From contig NZ_JAPWDU010000001.1 of assembly GCF_027257155.1 (NCBI RefSeq), positions 792,033 through 856,032 of the forward strand: a stretch of 64,000 nucleotides of DNA, given 5' to 3'. This DNA comes from Cerasicoccus sp. TK19100. GTDB taxonomy: Bacteria > Verrucomicrobiota > Verrucomicrobiia > Opitutales > Cerasicoccaceae. The notes below the pieces were generated by a model. That model saw only the letters and a list, made by a program, of their open reading frames with translations, searched no databases and was not told where the DNA came from. This document shows, piece after piece, positions 36,101 to 43,842 of the stretch; position 1 is the stretch's first letter; every line of letters begins with the position of its first letter. Both the position numbers and the translations under genes were made by a program.

Positions 36101-37489
36101 GTTAGCAATGAGGTGCAGTATGTTCCCGATGTTGGTTTCTACGGTAGCGATTCCTTTAGCTACACGATCAGCGATGGTGCCGATACGGCGATGGCGACAA
36201 TCCAAGTCACCGTCAACGACACGTCGATTGCGGCAAACCTCACCACGGCCGGCTTAGCCGGTCAAAGCATCGGCACAGGCTCCGGCTCTAGCCGTATTCT
36301 CCTGGGCGGCAGTTGGGAAATCAACGGCCAGGGCGCGGGTGCCAGCGGAACTACGGATGCGCTCTATAGTGAGTTGGAAACGATAGAAGGAGACTTCTCG
36401 GCCTTCGTGTTACTTCAGGATTTAGCCAACGAAGGTGCGGCTCCATTGGCTGGTCTAATGCTGCGTGAGTCCACCGCGGCCAATGCGGTCATGGTGCAGT
36501 TTGGCATGGCGGCGAATTCCAGTCTATCGTTGGCCAGTCGCGCAACGACTGGTGCCAGCGCAGTTCTCGAAACCCCGACCAGCACCGCGACATTGCCCGA
36601 TGCCTGGCTCATGATTGAGCGCGTGGGTGACGTGGTCAGCCTGGCGGTTTCTGAAGATGGCGTGAGCTTCACCGTCGTGGACGACGTAACGATCACCGGT
36701 CTTGCCCAGAGTTTGCAAGTTGGTTTGTTTGCGCAAAGCGGTGACGGCGTCACGAGCACGCGCGCGGTGTTTTCCGATTATGCGATTGAGGCCGCGTATG
36801 CACTCTTCGTGCGGGACTTCACCAGTTCGTCAACGGTTGGCAACTATGTTTCGTCCGCGCCGACTGCGAATCTCTTTGATGACATCAGCGCAGAGACCGG
36901 CGCAGGAAGTTGGTCGATTGCGAACGACCGGTTGACGATTACACGCCTGGGTACTAGCGATGACGCTGGCTTTAGTCGCATGGGAGATTCGCTGATCGGC
37001 AACCCGGACTTGATCAATGTGACGTTGGATTTCGCCATCAGCAACATGGAGGAAACCTGGAGTGAGCTGTTTCTAGTGGAGTTGGGGGATTGGTCTGGCT
37101 TCCTTGACTACGGGAGCAATGGCAACTCCAGCTATCTCTACGAACGTCTGGAAGTAAAGGGCGACGGAGATGGCTATTACAAGGTCGTGCTCAATGGCAG
37201 CGCAGCCGGTTCGATAGCTGCCGACGGCAGCGTGAAAAGCCTTAGCTGGCTGATCAACAATTCCGGCAGCAGTGTCAATTACACCGGTTTGGAGAGTACC
37301 AGTCCAGGCAGCTATTCACTAGCTGCGGGCCAGGCGGATGTCTGGCTGGATGAGGTGCGCGTGCTCTCGGGCATAGCGGTGGGACCGGGTTCCGGAACGG
37401 TGAACATCGAAGATTTCCGCGTCCGCTTCTCGGCGACCCCGAGCTTTACTTTCGGGTTGGATCGGCTTCTCATTGAGAATGCGTTTTAA
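33191..37489 (+). CDS. Multidomain secreted esterase (PHB-depolymerase/feruloyl-esterase-like) with repeated modules
   Basis: 1432 residues from the ATG at 33191, with a signal peptide ending near PMAQAE. Residues about 45-315 are an alpha/beta hydrolase: LLIFFHGAGNGG is the oxyanion strand, and GLSAGS places the nucleophile at Ser165; the His is likely in SSHNSW. Then come an Ig-like domain (about 318-415), an FDFG-type sandwich (about 418-575), a cadherin/VCBS-like repeat (NVAPVAVNDSATTDEDV), module copy 2, a second cadherin-like repeat (NAAPTAVADSVSVDEGQ), a DUF1349/LamG-like domain (about 1015-1200) and module copy 3 at the C-terminus. It follows the beta-helix gene by 54 bases, so co-transcription is likely. 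The role is probably de-esterification of a surface-bound polysaccharide. Confidence 0.82.
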   Translation: MKTRSIPTSRCGLSMFARFTASAVQKRIASAVLALAFLTPMAQAETWNPVNINTNGAPNGYWEFLPDAYINNATTDYALLIFFHGAGNGGNGSTELVQIQNHGLNKVLNTTSHALHDYFANGEAVVLSPQTSGDGWSPAAIREFLDFARDQYRVDPRRIYLTGLSAGSNGIHGFIENDPLPYDVSAFLTTALAGALDQPGADKIAKVTPYWCATAYGDGYGGIGTASSTVNRIAGSLAGTAPTDVRSTYPGNEGDADYVATFDITNGWTWESGRVPTADGYPRMTIFTGSSHNSWDRTYATQDMFDWLFAQVKPVTTISTPADVTVSDYGQSITFSASSVDADSNAITGTDLHWSSSLDGVLGTGASINVSNLSVGVHTIYCMGIDSAHRGGYDTVTVIVPNTNAFTANFDFGPAETPASGWNSVNDEVDARIDEVLDANESLSGLRFEIVTPFAGRASNGTNSTTLYPNNVQRDYFNTASSNPQGQILVSGLNPGQAYDFTFFASRDQGGSAVFLTRYTVGSSSATLSVRQNTDQTAVISDYMADSTGQVLITVERDASMSSSVLGFLGAMVIETDGDSGGSANVAPVAVNDSATTDEDVAVLIDVLANDSDADSSPSELSIASVSQPNNGVAAIQNGEVLYTPNAGYFGSDSFSYTVTDGEDAESAMVSVTIDEVVTPPPSSGSLFSQDFSASTNVQDYVSALPDTTEFDDISAESGAGTWSISNSRLSITRSGSGSDAGFRRIGDSLLGNPDLVSLSMDVALSNMSETWSELFLVEFGDWSGLLDYGSHGNSAYLFDRLEVKGNGTDVYKLVLNGESSGSIPTDGAVRRVRWLINNSASSVNYTGYEQTNPATYSLAAGEADIWVDGVREIAGVAVGPGSGTVNIEDFRVRFSATTTFTFELDAMAISDTFSESTNAAPTAVADSVSVDEGQSVLIDALVNDSDADSGPSALSIVAVGAASHGVASIVSNEVQYVPDVGFYGSDSFSYTISDGADTAMATIQVTVNDTSIAANLTTAGLAGQSIGTGSGSSRILLGGSWEINGQGAGASGTTDALYSELETIEGDFSAFVLLQDLANEGAAPLAGLMLRESTAANAVMVQFGMAANSSLSLASRATTGASAVLETPTSTATLPDAWLMIERVGDVVSLAVSEDGVSFTVVDDVTITGLAQSLQVGLFAQSGDGVTSTRAVFSDYAIEAAYALFVRDFTSSSTVGNYVSSAPTANLFDDISAETGAGSWSIANDRLTITRLGTSDDAGFSRMGDSLIGNPDLINVTLDFAISNMEETWSELFLVELGDWSGFLDYGSNGNSSYLYERLEVKGDGDGYYKVVLNGSAAGSIAADGSVKSLSWLINNSGSSVNYTGLESTSPGSYSLAAGQADVWLDEVRVLSGIAVGPGSGTVNIEDFRVRFSATPSFTFGLDRLLIENAF
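35246..35932 (+). repeat. Shared ~225-residue module, copy 2
   Basis: It has SLFSQDFSAS at the start, then LFLVEFGDWSG, RLEVKG, NYTGYE, ADIWVDGVR and NIEDFRVRFSA. It is most similar to copy 3 in the same protein. Confidence 0.85.
36800..37486 (+). repeat. Shared ~225-residue module, copy 3
   Basis: It has ALFVRDFTSS, DISAETGAGSWSI, LFLVELGDWSG, RLEVKG, ADVWLDEVR and NIEDFRVRFSA, and forms the C-terminus of the esterase. Confidence 0.85.
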
Positions 37490-37548
37490 TCAAGATTCAT
37501 TGTGAATCATCATTGGCGCAATCTTGGCTATGGTTGTCTGTCAACTGC

Positions 37549-37574
37549 TTGGCCCCGGCACTCGTCGGGGCCAA
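37549..37574. terminator. Hairpin between convergent genes
   Basis: TTGGCCCCG (37549-37557) and CGGGGCCAA (37566-37574) form a GC-rich 9-bp stem with an 8-base loop. It lies 60 bases past the esterase stop and before the convergent GH116 stop at 37688. There is no T-tract. Confidence 0.55.
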
Positions 37575-37687
37575 CGAACTACGCAATCATTCCCTGGTCG
37601 ACATTAGGCATGGCACCGCACTCCGGTGATTTGCTCGGCTTCCAGTTGGCAGTGAATGACAAGCAGCGAAAGCTGGCGGGGCAGTGT

Positions 37688-40306
37688 TCACCATTCTATG
37701 GATGGGGGCGCCAGCCAACGCGCTTTGCCCACCTCGTCCTGGAGTGAGTTAAGCGGCAGGTTGAGTGGGGCGTTGGGCGTCGCGGTGAAGTTCACGGTAA
37801 GGCTGCGGCCGTCCAGCTTAACCATTTTCAACGCAAGTTCGCCTTCGAGCAGCTCAATGCGCAGCGCGCTTTCTTCAATGACCACTTCGCCATAGCCGCT
37901 GGCGGTACTGAAGAAGCAGCGGAACGGACGGCTGCCCGTGTAGGGCTTGAGCGACAGGCTTTGTTCGACGGCGCTGTAGCGGAAGCCACTGAGCACTTGC
38001 AGTAGCGCGTAGCTGGACATCGAGCGTGCATAAAAACTGCCGCATTCATACTCATCCCAAGGGTTGCGCGCCACGCCATCGAAGCGCGAACGGAGCGTGC
38101 GGACGATCTCCAGGCCTTCTTCGATCATGCCTTGCTGGATCATGTGCGTGGCCGCTTGATACTCGGAGCCGGGCCAGACTTCGTCCGAATAAACAAAGGG
38201 CAGGCTGGGCTTTTCGCCAAGTGGCCAAGTGCAGTTGAGCACGCCTCCCTCGGAGCCCATGGCATAGCCGGGGCGCTGCGGGATGGGGTGTGCGGAGAGG
38301 TCCGCCTTGAAGTTGTGGCGATGAATGCTGCGGAGCGCGCTCTGGATGGATTGCGGGTTCATCGGCGTGTCGATGCCGTAGAGCTGCGCCCAGTTGGCAC
38401 CCACGACGCCATCGGTCAGGCAGCCTTTGCCGATCTGATATTTTGGGCCTTCGGCTTGCAGGATCTTGAGGGTATCGGGCGACTTGTTTTGGTAGACGTC
38501 CGCGCGCCAGAAGTCCGGATCGAAGTGCAGCTTTTGCTCATAAAATTCGCCATTGAAGAGCACGCTTTCGAGCTGGTGATTCGCCTTCTGTGACAGCTCG
38601 CGGTAGCGCGTGGCTGACTCTGGATCGCCCAGGTGTTCCAGCATCTCGGCCATGGCGCAGAGTGCGCCAATGTAAATGGTGGTGCAGAGCGACTCAGGGC
38701 CCCAGAACTCGATGTCGAACGTGTTGTGATGCGGGGCGTTGAGCAGCCCGGTCTCGTCTGCATCCCACGTGGCGATGCCATACTCCAGCGCTTGCCGCGC
38801 CTTCGGGAGCAGCGACTTTAGCCAGGCATCGTCGCCGGATATTTGCCAGTCGCGGAACAACTTCAAGATGCCGCCAAACTGGCCGTCTGCCGCTGCATGG
38901 TAGTCGTGCTTGGTGGGGCCATCGGGAATCGCCGCGCGAAAGGTTACGTGGCCGTCGGCATTCATGGAGTAGAGCCACTCCTGTTCGCGCAAACTGCGCT
39001 CCAGCGGCGGGAAAAGATGCGGCATGGCTTGGGCGTAATTCCAGACATGGGTGCAACTGCCGGGGCAGCAGCCGCTATCGGGAAAACAACCCTCCCAAGC
39101 CCAGACTTGGCCATTGGCTTGGCGCAGGACCGTGGGCGAGGTGAGGATGCCAAGGTTGGCCGAAACCGCGTCGAGCGCCTCGGCGGGCAAGGTGGAGCGA
39201 AACAGCGCCTGCTGAAAGCCGAGCGTGCGATCGCGCAGTGAGGCGTAGTGTGACTCCACGTAGCGGACAACGGCTTCGGCGTCGGCCCAATGTGCGGCGT
39301 AGTAGGGGCTCCAGCTGGGCTCAGCGCAGGCGTCATCGTCGCAGCAGCAGTGCAGCACTTCTTGCTTCTGGTCGGGCTCTTCGGCGTGACCGAGCCGCAG
39401 GTGCGCGTTGGGGAAATGCCAACCAATGACGACCGGGATGACCAGTGTCTCGCCGGGCTCCAGTGAGACATCGACCAGCGCGGAGCCGCCGTTGCCACCC
39501 TTGGAGCGTGGGGCGTCGGCACCGTCGTTTGCCTGGAAGGCACCATTGCTGACTTCTTCCCAAAGCATGGTCATGCCGTCGAACCAACCGCCGCGATGCC
39601 ACATCGCCTTCAGTTGGTTGGCGCCGTTGGGCAGGATAAATGCCGAGCTGCCAAACGAGCCATCCTGCTTGGCGCGGGTGCTGTCGAAACGGACTCCGCG
39701 CCCGTCAAGGCCATGGTTCAGGCCATCGTCTTTGCCTTCCCAGGACTGCGCGAGGTGCGACATGTGAAAGGTGAACTCCGCTTCTACGCGCGCGCTGCTT
39801 GTGTTGGTCAGCGCGTACTCCAGACACAGCGTGGGCAAGCTGGTGTTTTTATCGTCGAGTGGAATGAAGGGGCTCCATGCGGTGACGGTTGCCCGGACGG
39901 GCATGATGGCGTCGCTCAGGCAGACCTGCGAAAACGGGTAGGCCCCGCGAAACTCGCATTCGCGAAAGCGCGGGTAGCCCTCGTAGCCAGCGCGGCGATA
40001 GCCCTGGCTGTGCAGGCCCTGGTAGAACAATTGCTCGCGCGGAATCGGGCCCTCCAGCAGGCGCGTCGTCTTCGAGCCGTCCTTCAGGTGGAGGATACCG
40101 AAGGCCGACGGTTCGCGGCGCAGATACGTTTCGCGATGAGCGAGCTCGGGGCGGTTCATGACCGAGAAGTTAATGAGGCCGCCGTAGCCGCTCATGCAAA
40201 TGCTGCCAGCGCCGATGCCGCCATGAGGCATGGCGACTTGTAATTGCTTTCCGGCGGGGTGCTGGCGGACGCCCAGGCCACTGAGTTTGATGGGAGAATA
40301 AGGCAT
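37688..40306 (-). CDS. GH116 family glycosyl hydrolase (glucosylceramidase/beta-glycosidase-like)
   Basis: 872 residues from the ATG at 40306; an upstream in-frame ATG at 40423 would add 39 residues unlike the family. The N-terminus has the GBA2_N-type sandwich start (MPHGGIGAGSICMSGYGG). The catalytic (alpha/alpha)6 domain contains WAWEGCFPDSGCCPGSCTHV and VWNYAQAMPHLFPPLER, the pattern of bacterial GH116/DUF608 enzymes. A later HHNTFDIEFWGPESL holds the Asp expected as acid/base. No signal peptide is seen, so cytoplasmic. GH116 enzymes include beta-glucosidases, beta-xylosidases and N-acetylglucosaminidases; specificity is not readable. It is clearly GC-richer than the genes at 1-29 kb. Confidence 0.85.
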   Translation of the reverse strand: MPYSPIKLSGLGVRQHPAGKQLQVAMPHGGIGAGSICMSGYGGLINFSVMNRPELAHRETYLRREPSAFGILHLKDGSKTTRLLEGPIPREQLFYQGLHSQGYRRAGYEGYPRFRECEFRGAYPFSQVCLSDAIMPVRATVTAWSPFIPLDDKNTSLPTLCLEYALTNTSSARVEAEFTFHMSHLAQSWEGKDDGLNHGLDGRGVRFDSTRAKQDGSFGSSAFILPNGANQLKAMWHRGGWFDGMTMLWEEVSNGAFQANDGADAPRSKGGNGGSALVDVSLEPGETLVIPVVIGWHFPNAHLRLGHAEEPDQKQEVLHCCCDDDACAEPSWSPYYAAHWADAEAVVRYVESHYASLRDRTLGFQQALFRSTLPAEALDAVSANLGILTSPTVLRQANGQVWAWEGCFPDSGCCPGSCTHVWNYAQAMPHLFPPLERSLREQEWLYSMNADGHVTFRAAIPDGPTKHDYHAAADGQFGGILKLFRDWQISGDDAWLKSLLPKARQALEYGIATWDADETGLLNAPHHNTFDIEFWGPESLCTTIYIGALCAMAEMLEHLGDPESATRYRELSQKANHQLESVLFNGEFYEQKLHFDPDFWRADVYQNKSPDTLKILQAEGPKYQIGKGCLTDGVVGANWAQLYGIDTPMNPQSIQSALRSIHRHNFKADLSAHPIPQRPGYAMGSEGGVLNCTWPLGEKPSLPFVYSDEVWPGSEYQAATHMIQQGMIEEGLEIVRTLRSRFDGVARNPWDEYECGSFYARSMSSYALLQVLSGFRYSAVEQSLSLKPYTGSRPFRCFFSTASGYGEVVIEESALRIELLEGELALKMVKLDGRSLTVNFTATPNAPLNLPLNSLQDEVGKARWLAPPSIEW

Positions 40307-40424
40307 GATTTCTTGGATTTTAAGAGGAAAGCGCGTTGACCAAATGACGTTTTCGTTTAGTCTCTGCCGTATGAAAATGAGGAGCCGTGGTGCGCGAAAA
40401 TGTGCTGCCTTCACCGCTTCCATG

Positions 40425-40515
40425 GTCGGCTAAGTATCGCCGACTGCGCGACCAAGCGTCGCCGACTGTAGAACGAAGTGTCGCCGACGCTTCGTGGGAG
40501 TGTCGGCGACACTTC
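40425..40515. repeat. Cluster of TCGCCGAC direct and inverted repeats
   Basis: TCGCCGACTG occurs at 40437-40446 and 40459-40468, TCGCCGAC at 40481-40488, and inverted GTCGGC or GTCGGCGA at 40425-40430 and 40502-40509. The arrangement allows several alternative hairpins. It lies between the PEP-CTERM gene stop and the GH116 start. Confidence 0.7.
40475..40515 (-). terminator. Long hairpin downstream of the PEP-CTERM gene
   Basis: GAAGTGTCGCCGAC (40475-40488) and its exact complement (40502-40515) form a 14-bp stem with a 13-base loop. It lies about 100 bases after the minus-strand gene ending at 40618. The T-tract is missing, so termination is only probable. Confidence 0.45.
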
Positions 40516-40617
40516 TGTTGATTCCCCAGAGGGTAATGATCACCATGCCCCTGGGCTTCGAGTCGCGAAGCACCGGTGTTTTGAGGTTCCTTTACCCGGA
40601 GCAAACCGCGTGGGGCG

Positions 40618-41334
40618 CTAGCGGCGCTGACGCCGCCGACACGCAAGCAAACCAAGACAAACCGCGCCGAGCATGAGCGCGTAGGTTGCTGGTTCGGGGA
40701 CCACGGTGCCTTCGAGGGATACGGAGTCCCAGCCCGCATATTCGTTACCGCCTCCGGTCCAGGGTGTTGTGGAAAGGCGCAGGGTGACGCTGCTGGCATC
40801 GCCGATGTTGATTGTTTCCTGGACCCAGGCGTCGGTGGAGAAATTGTTCTCGCTGGGCGAAACGAAGGCAACGGGAGCGCCGAAACCCGAGCCGGTATCG
40901 ATCTCATAATACATCTCGTCGCCCGGGTCCATTTGGAAGACCCAATAGTAGAACGAAATGCTGATGTTCGTGTAGCCCGAGGTATCGATGTTGGCGAAGG
41001 TTTGGGTAAGGTTGCCGGAGCGTGCATTGAGCGTGTTGACGCCTGAGAGGTCCTGCATCGTCCAGAAATCAGATCCGGCTTGGGGCGCGGTGATCGTTTT
41101 AAAGCTCGCTGAAGGCTCCCAGACATCGCCCGAGGTGTTGGTTTCGGCGGGGTCGGGGGTGTAGCCCCAGGTGTCCGCGGCGTCACCGTCATAACCTTGA
41201 AACGCGATCGAGGCCGCGCTGAGCGACGCCCAGGGCGCACAGGCGAGCCCGAGGATGAGGAAGGCGCTGGAGGAGCGCCGCGTGAACACAGAGGGAATGT
41301 GCCGGGAGAGGGCATGCAGGGTATTGGGAGTCAT
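40618..41334 (-). CDS. PEP-CTERM sorting domain protein
   Basis: 238 residues with a long signal peptide (about 20-42). The C-terminus VPEPATYALMLGAVCLGLLA plus RRRQRR is the full PEP-CTERM signal. The body (DTWGYTPDP, SDFWTMQDLSG, FANIDTSGYTNISISFYYWV) is homologous to the PEP-CTERM protein at 46608-47303, so the two are diverged paralogues. The jelly-roll-like beta pattern suggests a surface-attached binding domain. It lies directly downstream of a secreted GH-A glycosidase on the same strand. The function is not known. Confidence 0.85.
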   Translation of the reverse strand: MTPNTLHALSRHIPSVFTRRSSSAFLILGLACAPWASLSAASIAFQGYDGDAADTWGYTPDPAETNTSGDVWEPSASFKTITAPQAGSDFWTMQDLSGVNTLNARSGNLTQTFANIDTSGYTNISISFYYWVFQMDPGDEMYYEIDTGSGFGAPVAFVSPSENNFSTDAWVQETINIGDASSVTLRLSTTPWTGGGNEYAGWDSVSLEGTVVPEPATYALMLGAVCLGLLACRRRQRR

Positions 41335-41442
41335 GGCTATTAGGGTTGGGGGGCACAGCGTTGCTGCTGTTGCATTACCGCAATCCTAATAGTGGCAATT
41401 AGGCTTCCTCAAGGAAAATTGTCAGGATTCCGGGATGCGGTC

Positions 41443-43803
41443 CTAGCCGTTATTGTCGGACTCGGCGTTCCACTCGATGAAGGCGATCCAGGACAGGGCC
41501 GTTTCGGCGGAGAATCGGACCGTGATCTCGCCGCTCTTGCAGTCGAACACGGTAGTGAAATTGGCTTCGGCGGAGTCGCTGCTGGGTTGGACATTGTTCT
41601 TCGATGGCGCTGCATTGCCATCGGCTAAAAGCAGATCAACAGCGCCCCGCTTGCCTTCGGCAAAACCCTTGACACGATATTTTCCGGGCTTGACGGTGAG
41701 CTTGAACTCCGTGCGCGGGCTGAAGAATGTCTTGTCGCGAAGCAAGGGCAGTTTGCGTAGTTTTTCCTGATCCTGGTCGCGGGTGGCGGCTTGGGTGAAG
41801 CCGTAGCCGGTTGTGCTTTGGAATTGTGTGTCCTTGGTCACGGCGGTGAATGGGCGGATCAGGCCTTCGCCCCGCAAGAGGCCCGGATAGGCTGCGCTGC
41901 CAAAGTCAAACAGGTAGGCCTGGCGCTTTTGCGACTCGGCAATGAGCTGCGCGTGTTGTTGCTTGGCGAGCAGCGCCTTGTCCTTGAGCGCCATGAGCGC
42001 GGGCGCTTGTTTGATGTTGGAGAGATAGACGGGAAACTCACCGACGGCCCAGCCGCCGTTTAATTCTTTTTCCGTCGCATAGCCAAAGGCGTCCGTAAGT
42101 GTGACGGTGCCGAGATCGAGATCGACGCGTGCATCACCTTCCACCGCCCATGCGCTGACGACGAGTCCGTGATTGGTGTTCCACAAATAGAGTCGCACGT
42201 TGTCATCGGGGTAGGGCAGGCGAATGCCTTCGTTGACCCCCGCGCCATCGAGCTGACGTATCATCGTAGCCATGGTCAGCCAACTGGGGCGAAGCTCATG
42301 GTCGGTGGTAACGAGCCCCGCACCCGCGTGCTGGGACGGCGTCGAGCCTGCCTCGCGATAATAGAACACGCGGTCGATGCCTTCGGCCAGGGCCATCATG
42401 ATGCAGCGGGGAATTTTGGCGGCTTGCATACGCAGGGTGCTGCCGATCTTTCCGCCGACGTCGTAGCCGGTCTCGGTGATCCAGATTTCCGCGTCGGGTT
42501 TGAATTGATTGCGCCAGGCATTGAGGTCGCGCAGGTTTTCCTCGTAAGTCGACGCGCCGGCCATAGCTTCACCGGTGCGGTCGGCATTGGGATCGAGCGT
42601 GGCGGTTTCCGGCAGGGCTTTGCCACTGTAGAAGTGGACGTTGATAATGTCCGTGAAGTCGAGCGGGTGCTTGCCATCTTCGTAGGTGTAGGTGCGTAGT
42701 TGGTCGACGAGCTCCAGCGCAATCCCGGCATAGCTCGAGTGCGAAATTTTCACGTTGGGATCGGCGCGCTTGCCGGCTTCGGCGGCGGGGCGAAACATCT
42801 CGAAGTATTCGCCCATCGTGCCGACCCAGAAGCCCCAGTTGGGGTTGTCCAAATTGACTTCGTTCCAAAGCTCCATGAGGCGGAGCTGATCTTTGCCGGA
42901 GACTTTGTCCGACGTCATTAGCTCGGATGCGGGGTGCTCTTTGCCGCCGAAGCGCGCGATGGTCTGGAACACGCCCTCGGCGTAGTCAGCGTAGTCCTTG
43001 GGCGGGTAGGAGAGCTGACGTTTTTTGGTGACGCCCTCCGGTGCAGAAGTTGCCCAGTGCGGGGTGAGGAAAAAGTAGCTGGTAAACTGGAAGCCCGCAT
43101 CGGTGTAGGCTTGCGCAATCTCATCCTGCTTCACATACCACGGGCCGACGGAGCCGTCGTAGGCAAAGTAGCCTTTGCGCGGGTTGACGAAGGCCCACTT
43201 CAGGTTCTCAAAACGCACGTAGCCAAAGCCTAGTCGTTGGTTGAGGCCGATGAGTTTCGGGTCGGACACGTTGATGCCAAACCGGGACTCGGCGGATAGC
43301 TTTTCCGGTGCCTTGGGCAGCACGTATTGGTTGTCGTAGAGTTGCTCGAAGTGGCCGCCGCCGCTGATCATGGCATTGAGGAAGTAATAGCCGGGCGATA
43401 GCATGATGTTGGATGTGAGCGGCAGTGTCTTGGACTCGCCGGGCTTGAGGGTAAGCGTCTGGTCGACTTCGTCGAGGTAGCGGCCGACGTCGGGGTATTC
43501 CGGCATGGTTCCCGATGCCGCGGGGCGACCTTCGTAGAAGTTGGAGTCCACCTGGATGCTGAAGTTGACCTCGCACTCAATGGGTTGGGAGCTGTTGTTC
43601 TTGAGCGTCAGATTTCGCGTGATCTTCTGGCTGGGTTCGGAAACGTTTTGTGCATCGAACGAGGCAGTGAAGGTTGCGTCGGTCTGAGTGGTGGACTCAT
43701 ATGGGTTGACGCCCTTTAGCTGGCTGGCGTTTTCCGCATAGAGAGGCAGGAGGCTGATCAGGGAGAGAGTTCCCAAGGGAATGAAGTGACGGGGGATTGT
43801 CAT
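41443..43803 (-). CDS. Secreted clan GH-A glycosidase (GH39-like)
   Basis: 786 residues with a signal peptide (about 1-23). Residues about 40-165 form an N-terminal sandwich. A TIM barrel follows (about 172-600): RFGINVS at the start, MELWNEVN with Glu315 as predicted acid/base, and WITETGYDVGG with Glu444 as predicted nucleophile. This is the WNE...TE(T/W) pattern of clan GH-A families such as GH39. The C-terminal about 150 residues (from YLFDFGSAAYPG) form another beta-sandwich resembling carbohydrate-binding modules. The substrate is unknown; xylosides, iduronides and other beta-linked glycans occur in related families. It lies between GH94-like and PEP-CTERM genes on the same strand. Confidence 0.8.
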   Translation of the reverse strand: MTIPRHFIPLGTLSLISLLPLYAENASQLKGVNPYESTTQTDATFTASFDAQNVSEPSQKITRNLTLKNNSSQPIECEVNFSIQVDSNFYEGRPAASGTMPEYPDVGRYLDEVDQTLTLKPGESKTLPLTSNIMLSPGYYFLNAMISGGGHFEQLYDNQYVLPKAPEKLSAESRFGINVSDPKLIGLNQRLGFGYVRFENLKWAFVNPRKGYFAYDGSVGPWYVKQDEIAQAYTDAGFQFTSYFFLTPHWATSAPEGVTKKRQLSYPPKDYADYAEGVFQTIARFGGKEHPASELMTSDKVSGKDQLRLMELWNEVNLDNPNWGFWVGTMGEYFEMFRPAAEAGKRADPNVKISHSSYAGIALELVDQLRTYTYEDGKHPLDFTDIINVHFYSGKALPETATLDPNADRTGEAMAGASTYEENLRDLNAWRNQFKPDAEIWITETGYDVGGKIGSTLRMQAAKIPRCIMMALAEGIDRVFYYREAGSTPSQHAGAGLVTTDHELRPSWLTMATMIRQLDGAGVNEGIRLPYPDDNVRLYLWNTNHGLVVSAWAVEGDARVDLDLGTVTLTDAFGYATEKELNGGWAVGEFPVYLSNIKQAPALMALKDKALLAKQQHAQLIAESQKRQAYLFDFGSAAYPGLLRGEGLIRPFTAVTKDTQFQSTTGYGFTQAATRDQDQEKLRKLPLLRDKTFFSPRTEFKLTVKPGKYRVKGFAEGKRGAVDLLLADGNAAPSKNNVQPSSDSAEANFTTVFDCKSGEITVRFSAETALSWIAFIEWNAESDNNG

Positions 43804-43842
43804 GGCTTTATGTCGGGGAATTTCCGCCCTTGTGGCGGTGGA

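Noticed and set aside
38962..39546. A 194-residue minus-strand frame and several others inside the GH116 gene
   Set aside because: Arg/Pro/Ser-rich low-complexity translations in other frames of a GC-rich gene; shadows of the real coding frame.
40437..40488. Short regularly spaced repeats as a CRISPR array
   Set aside because: The units are only 8-10 bases, the spacing is about 22 bases start to start, there are inverted copies, and no cas genes are present.
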